A stretch of 64,000 nt of DNA. It comes from Streptantibioticus_A sp037034305. GTDB lineage: Bacteria > Actinomycetota > Actinomycetes > Streptomycetales > Streptomycetaceae. The stretch is taken from positions 186,001 through 250,000 of the forward strand of contig JBAGJY010000010.1 in the NCBI GenBank assembly GCA_037034305.1, read 5' to 3'. Position 1 is the stretch's first letter; every line of letters starts with the position of its first letter. Shown here in pieces: positions 1 through 7,801 of the stretch. A program made the translations under genes and the position numbers. A model generated the notes under the pieces. That model did not search any database, had not been told where the DNA came from, and saw nothing but the letters and a program-made list of their open reading frames with translations.

Positions 1-500
1 TGCCCGGCGTCCGTCGCCCGCTCCAGCAGCCAGCCGACCACCGCCCGGCCGCGCCGCTCGTCGTCGGGACGGCAGGCGGCGCCCAGCAGCGTCCGGGCGA
101 AGCCGTCGGCCTGGTCGACCCGCACCCCCGGCAGCGACAGCACCAGCCACGGATCCTCGGCCAGCAGCTCTCCGGCCCGCTCGCCGAGGCGTTCCACGGC
201 TGGTTCGGCGAGGGCCTCGGGCGCGCCGCCGCGGGCCAGCAGCTGGCGGGCCGCCTCGACCGGCTCGCCGGACAGCGCGACCGGGTGCGCGGCGGCGGGC
301 GCCGGGGGCCGGGCGGGCGTGGGCGCCGCCTCGGCCGCGGGCTCCGCGGGCGGCGCCGGGCGCTGTGCCTGGGGTGCCGAGGGGTCGCCGCGCTCTATCG
401 CCCGTACCGCCTCGGCGAGGCGGGCCAGCTCCTCCGAGGGCTGTCCGCTCGGGCGGGCCGCCGGGTTCGCGTCCCCGGCCGGGGTACGGTCCGTGCTCAC
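1..500 (-). CDS. Helix-hairpin-helix protein, N-terminal part (cut by window edge)
   Basis: Open reading frame on the minus strand from a GTG at 498-500 that runs off the window at base 1, giving about 166 residues. The first 75 residues are Pro/Ala-rich and look disordered. From about residue 80 the chain is helical, and around residues 120-140 there is a hairpin-type motif (DPWLVLSLPGVRVDQADGF) of the helix-hairpin-helix kind used for non-specific DNA binding. The following LLGAAC and RRGRAVVGWLLERA resemble the N-terminal region of actinobacterial RecD-like/AAA DNA helicases, so the missing part may hold an ATPase domain; that is inference. A GGAG about 9 bases upstream supports the start. 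The aldo/keto reductase gene ends 43 bp upstream on the same strand, so the two may be co-transcribed. Confidence 0.55.
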   Translation of the reverse strand, partial: MSTDRTPAGDANPAARPSGQPSEELARLAEAVRAIERGDPSAPQAQRPAPPAEPAAEAAPTPARPPAPAAAHPVALSGEPVEAARQLLARGGAPEALAEPAVERLGERAGELLAEDPWLVLSLPGVRVDQADGFARTLLGAACRPDDERRGRAVVGWLLERATDAG

Positions 501-543
501 TGCGTTGCTCCGTTCGCTGCTCGGCTGGGGCGACGCCCGTCGC

Positions 544-1524
544 TCACAGCGTGCTCCAGTCGTGGTCGGGATAGCGGTGCACCGGCGCCGAGACATCGTC
601 CAGCGCCTGGTTGATCTCATCCGGAAGCGTAAGGGCCTCCACTGACAACGCCTGGCTGAGCTGCTGCGCGGTGCGAGCGCCGAGGATCGGCGCGGCCACT
701 CCGGGGCGGTCCCGGACCCAGGCGAGGGCGGCCTGCAGCGGGGTGACCGCCAGGCCGTCGGCGGCCGTGGCGACCGCGTCCACGATGCGGCGCGCGGTCT
801 CGTCGAGGTACGGCGCGACGAACGGCGCCAGGTGCTCCGAGCCGCCGCGGGAGTCCGGCGGTGTGCTGTGCCGGTATTTTCCGGTGAGGACGCCGCGGCC
901 GAGCGGCGAGGAGGGGAGCAGGCCGACGCCGAGGTCCAACGCGGCGGGCAGCACCTCACGTTCGACACCGCGCTGAAGCAGCGAGTACTCCATCTGCACC
1001 CCGGCCAGCCGGGTGCGACCGGCGGCGGCCGACTGCCAGGTGGCGGCCTTGGCCAGTTGCCAGCCGCAGAAGTTGGAGACCCCCGCGTACCGGGCGCGGC
1101 CCGAGGTGACCGCGATGTCGAGGGCCTGGAGCGTCTCGTCCAGCGGCGTCGCCGGATCGAAGGCGTGCACCTGCCACAGGTCGACGTGGTCGGTGCCGAG
1201 CCGGTGCAGCGAGGCGTCCAGGGCGGAGAGCAGATGGCCGCGCGAGCAGTCGAACCGCCGGTCGGGGTCGGGGACGCTGCCCGCCTTGGTGGCGATCACC
1301 AGGTCGTCGCGCGGTACCAGGTTGTCCACCAGTCGGCCCAGCAGGTACTCGGCGCCGCCGTCGGCGTAGACATCCGCGGTGTCGACCAGGGTGCCGCCGG
1401 CCTCCCAGAACGTCTTCAGCTGGTCGGCGGCCTCCCGTTCCTCGACGTCACGCCCCCAGGTCAAGGTGCCGAGACCGAGACGCGAGACGCGCAGCCCGGT
1501 GCGGCCGAGATGCCTTTGCTCCAT
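544..1524 (-). CDS. Aldo/keto reductase
   Basis: 326-residue NADPH-dependent oxidoreductase of the AKR TIM-barrel family, probably cytosolic. The N-terminus (RHLGRTGLRVSRLGLGT) and the catalytic block DTADVY with Asp48 and Tyr53 are typical; the Lys (ATKAG) and His (LWQVHAFD) of the tetrad follow. The NADP-binding end (GARTAQQLSQAL) is intact. Substrate is unknown. The frame extends 31 codons further upstream, but that stretch is Arg/Ala-rich and non-conserved, so I start at the ATG whose product begins MEQRHLG. No Shine-Dalgarno is seen; a -10-like TAGTCT lies 8 bases upstream on the coding strand, so the mRNA may be nearly leaderless. Confidence 0.88.
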   Translation of the reverse strand: MEQRHLGRTGLRVSRLGLGTLTWGRDVEEREAADQLKTFWEAGGTLVDTADVYADGGAEYLLGRLVDNLVPRDDLVIATKAGSVPDPDRRFDCSRGHLLSALDASLHRLGTDHVDLWQVHAFDPATPLDETLQALDIAVTSGRARYAGVSNFCGWQLAKAATWQSAAAGRTRLAGVQMEYSLLQRGVEREVLPAALDLGVGLLPSSPLGRGVLTGKYRHSTPPDSRGGSEHLAPFVAPYLDETARRIVDAVATAADGLAVTPLQAALAWVRDRPGVAAPILGARTAQQLSQALSVEALTLPDEINQALDDVSAPVHRYPDHDWSTL

Positions 1525-1695
1525 GCCGGGTGAGACTACTGAGGTTCCTCGCGCGGTGTTGCCCGGGGCGCGGGGAAGACGTTCCGTCGCGGCGCGCCCG
1601 GCGCGGCGGTGTGGCACACCCGACAGGCGCTGATCGGCACGGTCCGCGCTACAGTCCCGGAGAGGACGACGTTACTGATCAGTAAGGGGAGCGGT

Positions 1696-2757
1696 ATGGC
1701 GAGCGGAATGCGGCTCGGGATCAACCTCGGGTACTGGGGCGCGGGCATGGACGCGGACAACCTCGCCGTGGCCCGGGAGGCGGACCGGCTGGGCTACTCG
1801 GTGTGCTGGGCCGCCGAGGCGTACGGCTCGGACGCGGCGACCGTGCTGTCCTGGGTCGCGGCGCAGACCGAGCGCATCGACGTCGGGTCGGCCATCTTCC
1901 AGATCCCGGCGCGCACCCCGGCGATGACCGCGATGACCGCGGCGACCCTGGACTCGCTCTCCGGCGGCCGGTTCCGGCTCGGCCTCGGCGTCTCCGGGCC
2001 CCAGGTCTCGGAGGGCTGGTACGGCGTCAGGTTCGACAAGCCGCTGGCCCGCACCCGCGAGTACGTCGAGATCGTCCGCAAGGCGATGTCCCGCGAGCGC
2101 CTGACCCACCAGGGCGAGCACTGGACGCTGCCGCTCCCCGACGGCCCGGGCAAGCCGCTGAAGCTCACGGTGCACCCGGTGCGTGAGTACATCCCGCTGT
2201 ACATCGCCGCGATCGGCCCGAAGAACCTGGAACAGACCGGTGAGATCGCCGACGGCGCGCTGCTGATCTTCCCGGCCGCCGAGCACCTGGAGGAGACCGC
2301 GCTGTCCTCGCTGCGCGCCGGGCGCGAGCGGGTGGGCAAGACGCTGGAGGGCTTCGACGTCTGCCCGACGCTGCCGATCGCGACCGGCGACGACATCCAG
2401 GCGCTGGCCGACCAGTTCCGTCCGTACACCGCGCTGTACGTGGGCGGCATGGGCAGCCGGAAGCAGAACTTCTACAACCGCCTCGCCCAGCGCATGGGTT
2501 ACGAGAAGGAGGCCGCCGAGATCCAGGACAAGTACCTGTCCGGCGACAAGGCGGGCGCCGCCGCGGCCGTACCGCACGACCTGATCGACAAGACCTGCCT
2601 GCTCGGTCAGGTCGACCGGATCGCCGACCGGATGCGGGCCTACGCCGAGGCGGGCGTGACCACGCTGACGCTCTCGCCGGCCGGATTCACCCTGGACGAG
2701 CGGATCTCCGCGCTGCGCACGGGAGTTGACGCCTTGGAGCGCGCCGGACTGGCCTGA
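1696..2757 (+). CDS. LLM-class F420-dependent oxidoreductase
   Basis: 353-residue luciferase-like monooxygenase (TIM barrel) of the actinobacterial F420-dependent subgroup. It starts MASGMRLGINLGYWG, and the conserved segments WAAEAYGSDAATVLSWVAA, GSAIFQIPARTPAMTAMTAA and GRFRLGLGVSGPQVSEGWYG are those of mycobacterial and Streptomyces F420 oxidoreductases. It probably oxidises or reduces a small substrate with coenzyme F420; the substrate cannot be read from the sequence. The ATG is preceded by AAGGGGAG five bases away. An in-frame extension to 1609 is rejected because it lacks a ribosome site and runs through the promoter region shared with the divergent aldo/keto reductase. Confidence 0.9.
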   Translation: MASGMRLGINLGYWGAGMDADNLAVAREADRLGYSVCWAAEAYGSDAATVLSWVAAQTERIDVGSAIFQIPARTPAMTAMTAATLDSLSGGRFRLGLGVSGPQVSEGWYGVRFDKPLARTREYVEIVRKAMSRERLTHQGEHWTLPLPDGPGKPLKLTVHPVREYIPLYIAAIGPKNLEQTGEIADGALLIFPAAEHLEETALSSLRAGRERVGKTLEGFDVCPTLPIATGDDIQALADQFRPYTALYVGGMGSRKQNFYNRLAQRMGYEKEAAEIQDKYLSGDKAGAAAAVPHDLIDKTCLLGQVDRIADRMRAYAEAGVTTLTLSPAGFTLDERISALRTGVDALERAGLA

Positions 2758-2771
2758 TCCGCGACCCCCGA

Positions 2772-2805
2772 TCGGCTCGGTGGCCCCACGGCGCCGCCGA
2801 GCCGA
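2772..2805. terminator. Hairpin between convergent genes
   Basis: Nine-base arms (2772-2780 TCGGCTCGG and 2797-2805 CCGAGCCGA) pair perfectly around a 16-base GC-rich loop region. It sits between the convergent F420 oxidoreductase and the hypothetical gene at 2834, where a bidirectional terminator is expected. No T run follows, as is usual in Streptomyces. Confidence 0.55.
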
Positions 2806-2833
2806 CCGGCACCTGAACAGGCGACGCCCGAAC

Positions 2834-3505
2834 TCAGCTCGGCACCAGCCGTCCCAGCAGCCTGCCGAACGCGATGAGCCGCGCTATCTGCCCAGGTCCG
2901 CCGTCCTCAAGGGACTTGCTGAACCGGAACGCCTCCGGCCGGACGCGTGCCGAGGCGACCGGCGAGTCCGGATCCGTCTGGACCGCGCTGAGTTCGTGCG
3001 GCGTCGCCGTGGCCAGCACCAGGTAGACCCCGCGGTCCACCCGCTGTCCCCGCTCGTCACGGCCGACCAGGGTGCGCATCCCCACATGGCCGATGGCGTC
3101 CAGCGGCAGCACCTGGATCGAGGAGTCCAGTACGGTGCCGCCCGGCGCGGCCTTGTCCGTCAACTCCTCGCTGTGCCACAGGATCAGCCGTCGGCCGTCG
3201 CACACCGCCGCCTCCTGCCAGACCGAGGCGCCGGACTCCGTCAGGTCGACCACCCGCTCCAGGGTGAAGCCGCGGACCCGGCGGCGGCCCAGCACGCCTC
3301 CGATCGCCTCCAACGCGACGTCGGCGTGCAGGAAGTAGGCGCGTGCGGCGTCGTCCAGACGGTCGTACGGGGACCAGTCCGAACCGGCCTGACCCGTCCG
3401 CCCGGACGTCGGGTGACGTCTGGCGGCCTTGCTGAAGATGTCCACTGCTTCGCGATCCCGTCCCCTGGCGTACCACCGATCCCATCGCACCTTACCCAGC
3501 CGCAC
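2834..3505 (-). CDS. Conserved actinobacterial protein of unknown function
   Basis: 223 residues from a GTG at 3503-3505. I do not recognise a named family. There is no signal peptide or membrane segment. The N-terminus is basic (VRLGKVRWDRWYARGRD), followed by a helical stretch with SPYDRLDDAARAYFLHADVAL, then a beta-rich half containing DLTESGASVWQEAAVCDGRRLILWHSEEL and SSIQVLPLDAIGHVGMRTLVG, which looks like a small globular ligand- or partner-binding domain. The upstream in-frame extension to 3781 is low-complexity Pro/Arg/His and is rejected. It stands alone, divergent from the histidine phosphatase gene. Confidence 0.7.
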   Translation of the reverse strand: MRLGKVRWDRWYARGRDREAVDIFSKAARRHPTSGRTGQAGSDWSPYDRLDDAARAYFLHADVALEAIGGVLGRRRVRGFTLERVVDLTESGASVWQEAAVCDGRRLILWHSEELTDKAAPGGTVLDSSIQVLPLDAIGHVGMRTLVGRDERGQRVDRGVYLVLATATPHELSAVQTDPDSPVASARVRPEAFRFSKSLEDGGPGQIARLIAFGRLLGRLVPS

Positions 3506-3946
3506 TGACGGTGCGCGGGGTACGCGTGGGGGAGGCGGTGCCGGACGGTGGTGCGCGGCGGACGGTCCGACGGCGGTGTGGTGACGTTTCTGCGGCCGTG
3601 GTGGGGGCTCGGGCTTCCTCCCCGCCACGGCCGTCACCGAGCACAACGCGCCGGGAGGCGAAGGGTTACGCCGTACGACCCAGTCCCGACGGTGAAGAAT
3701 CGATACGGCACGGGGCCTGGGCCAGGGCCGCGGGCCGCCTCCCACCGGTGGCACCGCCAGGTGCCTGGCCGCGGTGGCCAACTACCGGCGGTTCACCCGG
3801 ATTTCGGGCGGCATGTCGCCGTATCCGCCGCTCACCCTTCAGGACCGACGGGTACCGCTTCCGGTCGCCGTCCGTCCCCGCGCGGGCAGCGGGGGACCGC
3901 GTCCGGCGCTTCTGCGTTGTCAGACCATGGCCGTACGCTCGGAACC
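3506..3946. other. 441-bp divergent intergenic region with a hairpin
   Basis: No convincing gene: the long frames here are Arg/Pro/Gly-rich shadows. It should hold the promoters for the two divergent genes. A hairpin with 8-bp arms (GGCCGTGG at 3594-3601 and CCACGGCC at 3625-3632), extended by GGGG/CCCC inside, lies between the two promoters, where no terminator is needed for either flanking gene. Confidence 0.5.
3934..3939 (+). promoter_or_regulatory. -10 hexamer TACGCT of a leaderless gene
   Basis: TACGCT ends seven bases before the ATG at 3947, the spacing expected if transcription begins at the start codon itself. No Shine-Dalgarno is present in the 15 bases before the ATG. Confidence 0.5.
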
Positions 3947-4648
3947 ATGCCCATCGTGATCCTGGTCCGGCACGGCCGGTCCACCGCCAACGCCGACGGA
4001 GTGCTCGCCGGATGGAGCCCCGGTGTGGGCCTGGACGAGCGCGGCGGCGCCCAGGCCGCGGCGCTCGCCGGACGGCTCGCCGATCTGCCGATCACCGCCG
4101 TGGTCACCAGCCCGCTCCAGCGCTGCCGGGAGACCGTGCGCCCGCTGCTGGACGCCCGGCCCGAGCTGCCCAGTCACACCGACGACCGGGTCGGCGAGTG
4201 CCGGTACGGGGACTGGACCGGCCGCAACCTGGCCGAGCTGGCCGACGAACCGCTGTGGCAGACCGTCCAGCAGCACCCGTCCGCCGCCGTCTTCCCGGGG
4301 CAGGAGGGCGAGTCGGTGCGCGCCATGCAGGCCCGCGCCGTCGACGCGATACGGGAGTGGAACGCCAGGATCGAGGAGCGGCACGGACCGGACGCGATGT
4401 ATCTGGTCTGTTCGCACGGCGACATCATCAAGTCGATCGCCGCGGACGCCCTCGGGATACACCTCGACCTGTTCCAGCGGCTGTCGGTGGAGCCCTGTTC
4501 GATCACGGCCATCCGGTACACGCCGGTGCGCCCGTATCTGCTGCGCCTCGGCGACACAGGTGAGTTCGGCGGACTGCTGCCCCGCCCCGCGGCTCCCTTC
4601 GCGGGCGGTGACGACGCGGTGGTCGGTGGAGCCACCGGCGCACCGTGA
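3947..4648 (+). CDS. Histidine phosphatase (MSMEG_4193-type phosphomutase)
   Basis: 233 residues of the histidine phosphatase superfamily. The phospho-accepting RHG motif is at residues 8-10 (VRHGRSTAN), the second catalytic His is in VCSHGD, and the conserved ECRYGDWTG block lies between them. This matches the actinobacterial family modelled on MSMEG_4193, typically encoded beside mshC and DUF3090 as here. The true substrate is unknown; the family name phosphomutase is by similarity. The frame extends upstream to 3548 with junk composition, so the ATG at 3947 is used. It heads a row of four co-directional genes ending with mshC. Confidence 0.9.
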   Translation: MPIVILVRHGRSTANADGVLAGWSPGVGLDERGGAQAAALAGRLADLPITAVVTSPLQRCRETVRPLLDARPELPSHTDDRVGECRYGDWTGRNLAELADEPLWQTVQQHPSAAVFPGQEGESVRAMQARAVDAIREWNARIEERHGPDAMYLVCSHGDIIKSIAADALGIHLDLFQRLSVEPCSITAIRYTPVRPYLLRLGDTGEFGGLLPRPAAPFAGGDDAVVGGATGAP

Positions 4649-4747
4649 TCGGCTTCCGCAGTAGGGTGGTGCCGCGGATTCCGCGCGATCACGTGCTGGT
4701 ACGTGAAGCGAGCAAGTAATCAGACAGCCGAGCAAACGGAGCGGGAC

Positions 4748-5347
4748 GTGCCCCGTCAGGTGTTCTTCTACGAGCAGCCGGACCGGTTCGTGGCCGGTAC
4801 GGTCGGGCAGCCGGGTCAGCGCACCTTCTTCCTCCAGGCGACCGCGGCCGGCCGCACCACCACCGTGGCGCTGGAGAAGACCCAGGTGGAAGCGCTGGCC
4901 GAGCGCATCGACGAGCTGCTGGACGAGGTCGTACGGCGCAGTGGCGGCAGCGCCGCGGTGCCGGCGGTGGCACCGGCCGAGCTGAACGACACCGCGCCGC
5001 TCGACACTCCCGTGGAGGAGGAGTTCCGGGTCGGCACCATGGCGCTGGCCTGGGACACCACCGCCGAGCGGATGATCCTCGAAGCCCAGGCGCTGGTGGA
5101 GCTCGACGCCGACTCCGAGCTGTCCTCCGAGGACCTGGAGGCGGCCGAGGAGATGCTGCTCCAGGACGAGGAGAACGGCCCGCCGATGCTCCGGGTGCGA
5201 CTGACCGGGGCGCAGGCCAGGTCGTTCGCCAAGCGGGCGCTGGAGGTGGTCTCCGCCGGCCGTCCGCCGTGCCCGCTGTGCAGCCTGCCCCTCGACCCGG
5301 AAGGACACGTATGCCCGCGTCAGAACGGGTACCGCCGGGCGGGCTGA
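4748..5347 (+). CDS. DUF3090 family protein
   Basis: 199 residues from a GTG with GGAG six bases upstream. The start VPRQVFFYEQPDRFVAGTVG and the segment GQRTFFLQATAAGRTTTVALEK are characteristic of DUF3090, found throughout actinobacteria in this gene neighbourhood. The C-terminus has a zinc-ribbon-like CPLCSLPLDPEGHVCPR with four possible metal ligands (three Cys, one His). Function is unknown. It overlaps the next gene by 37 bp, so translation of the two is probably coupled. An earlier in-frame ATG at 4703 has no ribosome site. Confidence 0.9.
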   Translation: MPRQVFFYEQPDRFVAGTVGQPGQRTFFLQATAAGRTTTVALEKTQVEALAERIDELLDEVVRRSGGSAAVPAVAPAELNDTAPLDTPVEEEFRVGTMALAWDTTAERMILEAQALVELDADSELSSEDLEAAEEMLLQDEENGPPMLRVRLTGAQARSFAKRALEVVSAGRPPCPLCSLPLDPEGHVCPRQNGYRRAG

Positions 5348-6147
5348 GGTCCGCCCGCCCGCAGGGTGCCGACGGCGTGGAGCTGCTGGCCAGGGGCGAG
5401 CTGACCGTCCGCGGACAGGTACGCGAGGCCTCCAACGCGGTGCTGTACTGCACCGTGGAGTACGACGGCGGCAAGGCCAACTGCGTTTACAAGCCGATAG
5501 CCGGTGAGCAGCCGCTGTGGGACTTCCCCGACGGCACGCTGGCCGCCCGCGAGGTGGCCGCCTACCTGGTGGCCGAGGCCACCGGATGGGATCTGGTACC
5601 CCCCACCGTGCTGCGCGACGGCCCGTACGGCGAGGGCATGTGCCAGCTGTGGATAGAGGCCGACCCCGGTGCCGAGCTGCTGGCGCTGGTCGAGGACGAG
5701 GAGCCCGGCGACGGCTGGCGGGCGGTGGCCTTCGCCGAGGTGGGGGAGGGGCGCACGGCGTTGCTCGTGCACGCCGACGACGAGCGGCTGCGGCGGCTCG
5801 CGGTCCTGGACGCCGTGATCAACAACGCCGACCGCAAGGGCGGCCATCTGCTGCCCACCACGGACGGCCGGCTGTACGGGATCGACCACGGCGTCTGCTT
5901 CCACACCGACGACAAACTGCGCACCCTGCTGTGGGGCTGGGCGGGCGAGCCGCTGACCGAGGACGCCCGCACCGCGCTGCGCGGGCTGCGCGAGGCCCTC
6001 GGCGGTGAGCTGGGCGAGCGGCTGGCCGAGCTGCTCACCGAGACCGAGCTGGCGGCGCTGCGGGCCCGGGTGGCCACACTGCTGAGCACCGGCCGCCATC
6101 CGGAGCCGAGTGGGCGCTGGCCCGCGATTCCCTGGCCGCCGGTCTGA
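5311..6147 (+). CDS. SCO1664-family protein with PI3/4-kinase-like fold
   Basis: 278 residues; ATG preceded by GGAAGGA. The segments NAVLYCTVEYDGGKANCVYKP, LWDFPDGTLAAREVAAYL, VINNADRKGGHLLP and YGIDHGVCFHTDDKLRTLLWG mark the actinobacterial family named after SCO1664. The pattern of a Lys in a glycine-rich start, an N-N-x-D-R catalytic-loop-like stretch and an I-D-H-G metal-binding-like stretch resembles phosphatidylinositol 3/4-kinase-type small-molecule kinases. No activity has been shown as far as I know, so kinase activity is inference. It overlaps the DUF3090 gene and is followed 140 bp later by mshC. Confidence 0.85.
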   Translation: MPASERVPPGGLRSARPQGADGVELLARGELTVRGQVREASNAVLYCTVEYDGGKANCVYKPIAGEQPLWDFPDGTLAAREVAAYLVAEATGWDLVPPTVLRDGPYGEGMCQLWIEADPGAELLALVEDEEPGDGWRAVAFAEVGEGRTALLVHADDERLRRLAVLDAVINNADRKGGHLLPTTDGRLYGIDHGVCFHTDDKLRTLLWGWAGEPLTEDARTALRGLREALGGELGERLAELLTETELAALRARVATLLSTGRHPEPSGRWPAIPWPPV

Positions 6148-6275
6148 CGTTCCGGCCGCCCTCCGGCCCTGCGGCGCGAGAGGGCTGCCGTGGAGCACAG
6201 GAAGCCGCGGAACGCAAGACCGTGAATCCGGCCATCCCTGCTGGTCCCGGCTCGTATCCGGAACGTGCGTCCGGT

Positions 6276-6281
6276 TAGGCT
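6276..6281 (+). promoter_or_regulatory. -10 hexamer TAGGCT of leaderless mshC
   Basis: TAGGCT ends six bases before the ATG of mshC, placing the likely transcription start at the A of the start codon. No ribosome site is visible. Confidence 0.5.
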
Positions 6282-6287
6282 CAAGGC

Positions 6288-7517
6288 ATGCATGCCTGGC
6301 CCGCTTCGGAGGTTCCCGCCCTGCCCGGCAGGGGACGCGAACTCCGTCTACACGACACCGCGACGGGTGGTCCGGTATCCCTGGACCCCGGTCCCGTAGC
6401 CCGCATCTACGTGTGCGGCATCACCCCGTACGACGCCACCCACATGGGGCACGCGGCCACCTACACCGCGTTCGACCTCGTGCAGCGCGTGTGGCTCGAC
6501 ACGAAGCGGCAGGTCCACTACGTACAGAACGTCACCGACGTCGACGACCCGCTGCTGGTGCGGGCCGCCGAGACCGGGGTCGACTGGACCGAGCTCGCCG
6601 AGCGCGAAACCACCCTGTTCCGCGAGGACATGACGGCCCTACGGCTGCTGCCGCCACAGCACTACATCGGCGCGGTGGAGGCCATTCCCGGCATCGTGCC
6701 GCTCGTGGAGCGGCTGCGGGACGCGGGCGCGGCGTACGAACTCGACGGCGACATCTACTTCTCCGTGGAGTCCGACCCGGACTTCGGCAAGGTCTCCCGG
6801 CTCGACGCGGCGGCCATGCGGCGACTTTCCGCCGAGCGCGGCGGTGACCCGGACCGGCCGGGCAAGAAGAACCCGCTGGACCCGATGCTGTGGATGGCCG
6901 CCCGTGACGGTGAGCCCAGCTGGGACGGCGCTTCCCTGGGGCCCGGCCGCCCGGGCTGGCACATCGAGTGCGTGGCCATCGCGCTGGACCACCTCGGCAT
7001 GGGCTTCGACGTCCAGGGCGGCGGCTCCGACCTGGCCTTCCCGCACCACGAGATGGGCGCCTCGCACGCCCAGGTGCTCACCGGGGAGTTCCCGTTCGCC
7101 AAGGCGTACGTGCACGCCGGGATGGTCGCCCTGCACGGCGCGAAGATGTCCAAGTCCAAGGGCAACCTGGTCTTCGTCTCCAAGCTCCGCGCGGACGGCG
7201 TCGACCCGGCCGCCATACGGCTCGCGCTGCTCGCGCACCACTACCGGGCCGACTGGGAGTGGACCGACGAGGTGCTGACCGAGGCGGTGGCACGGCTCGG
7301 CCGGTGGCGCGCGGCGGTGTCCCGTCCTGACGGGCCGTCCGCCGACGCGCTGGTCGAGCAGATCCGCGAGGCGCTCGCCGACGACCTGGACGCTCCCGCC
7401 GCGCTGGCCGCGGTGGACCGTTGGGCGGCGGCGCAGGAGGCCGAGGGCGGTACGGACATCAGCGCACCGGGTCTGGTCTCCCGGGCGGTGGACGCACTGC
7501 TCGGCGTCGCGCTCTAA
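6288..7517 (+). CDS. mshC: Mycothiol cysteine ligase MshC
   Basis: 409 residues. MshC joins cysteine to 1-D-myo-inosityl 2-amino-2-deoxy-alpha-D-glucopyranoside with ATP, the penultimate step of mycothiol synthesis in the cytosol. It is a cysteinyl-tRNA synthetase paralogue: YVCGITPYDATHMGHAATY holds the zinc ligand Cys43 and the HIGH-like THMGHA at 51-56; WHIECVAIALD and FPHHEMGASHAQ give further active-site residues; the KMSKS loop is at 286-290. It is shorter than CysRS and lacks the anticodon-binding C-terminus, as MshC proteins do. The sequence is intact throughout. Confidence 0.97.
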   Translation: MHAWPASEVPALPGRGRELRLHDTATGGPVSLDPGPVARIYVCGITPYDATHMGHAATYTAFDLVQRVWLDTKRQVHYVQNVTDVDDPLLVRAAETGVDWTELAERETTLFREDMTALRLLPPQHYIGAVEAIPGIVPLVERLRDAGAAYELDGDIYFSVESDPDFGKVSRLDAAAMRRLSAERGGDPDRPGKKNPLDPMLWMAARDGEPSWDGASLGPGRPGWHIECVAIALDHLGMGFDVQGGGSDLAFPHHEMGASHAQVLTGEFPFAKAYVHAGMVALHGAKMSKSKGNLVFVSKLRADGVDPAAIRLALLAHHYRADWEWTDEVLTEAVARLGRWRAAVSRPDGPSADALVEQIREALADDLDAPAALAAVDRWAAAQEAEGGTDISAPGLVSRAVDALLGVAL

Positions 7518-7678
7518 GCGCTCCGCTGGGAGTGCGGCGATCCGCCGTCGATCACCTGCCGCGCCGTTGAGGCTGGTCGCGCGGCCCCGCGCCGCCGGGG
7601 CGCTGCCGAACCGCGGCGGACTTCGCCCGACCTGCTTGAGGCGACCGGGCAGTGAACGGAAGAAACGTATCGGCGATC

Positions 7679-7703
7679 GGGTGCCCCCACCGCGGGGGCA
7701 CCC
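7679..7703. terminator. Perfect 10-bp hairpin downstream of mshC
   Basis: Arms GGGTGCCCCC (7679-7688) and GGGGGCACCC (7694-7703) with a five-base loop. It lies 160 bp after mshC and before the convergent PAC2 gene. Confidence 0.65.
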
Positions 7704-7751
7704 GGTTCGACCCCCTCCGCATTCGACGCCATAGGTGTTGAAGCCCATGGA

Positions 7752-7786
7752 CAAGGGGCGCCCGCCACCGTGGCGGGCGCCCCTTG
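7752..7786. terminator. Perfect 15-bp bidirectional terminator hairpin
   Basis: Arms 7752-7766 and 7772-7786 pair over 15 bases around the loop ACCGT. On the minus strand it directly follows the stop of the PAC2 gene (ends 7802), so it serves PAC2 and backs up the mshC terminator. Confidence 0.8.
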
Positions 7787-7801
7787 CTCGTCACGCGCGG
7801 G

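Noticed and set aside
3548..3946. N-terminal extension of the histidine phosphatase frame
   Set aside because: Arg/Gly/Pro-rich shadow composition; the RHG catalytic motif belongs eight residues from the N-terminus in this family.
7700..7735. GGTTCGA word resembling a tRNA T-loop
   Set aside because: No acceptor, D or anticodon arms can be folded around it; it lies in a terminator region.
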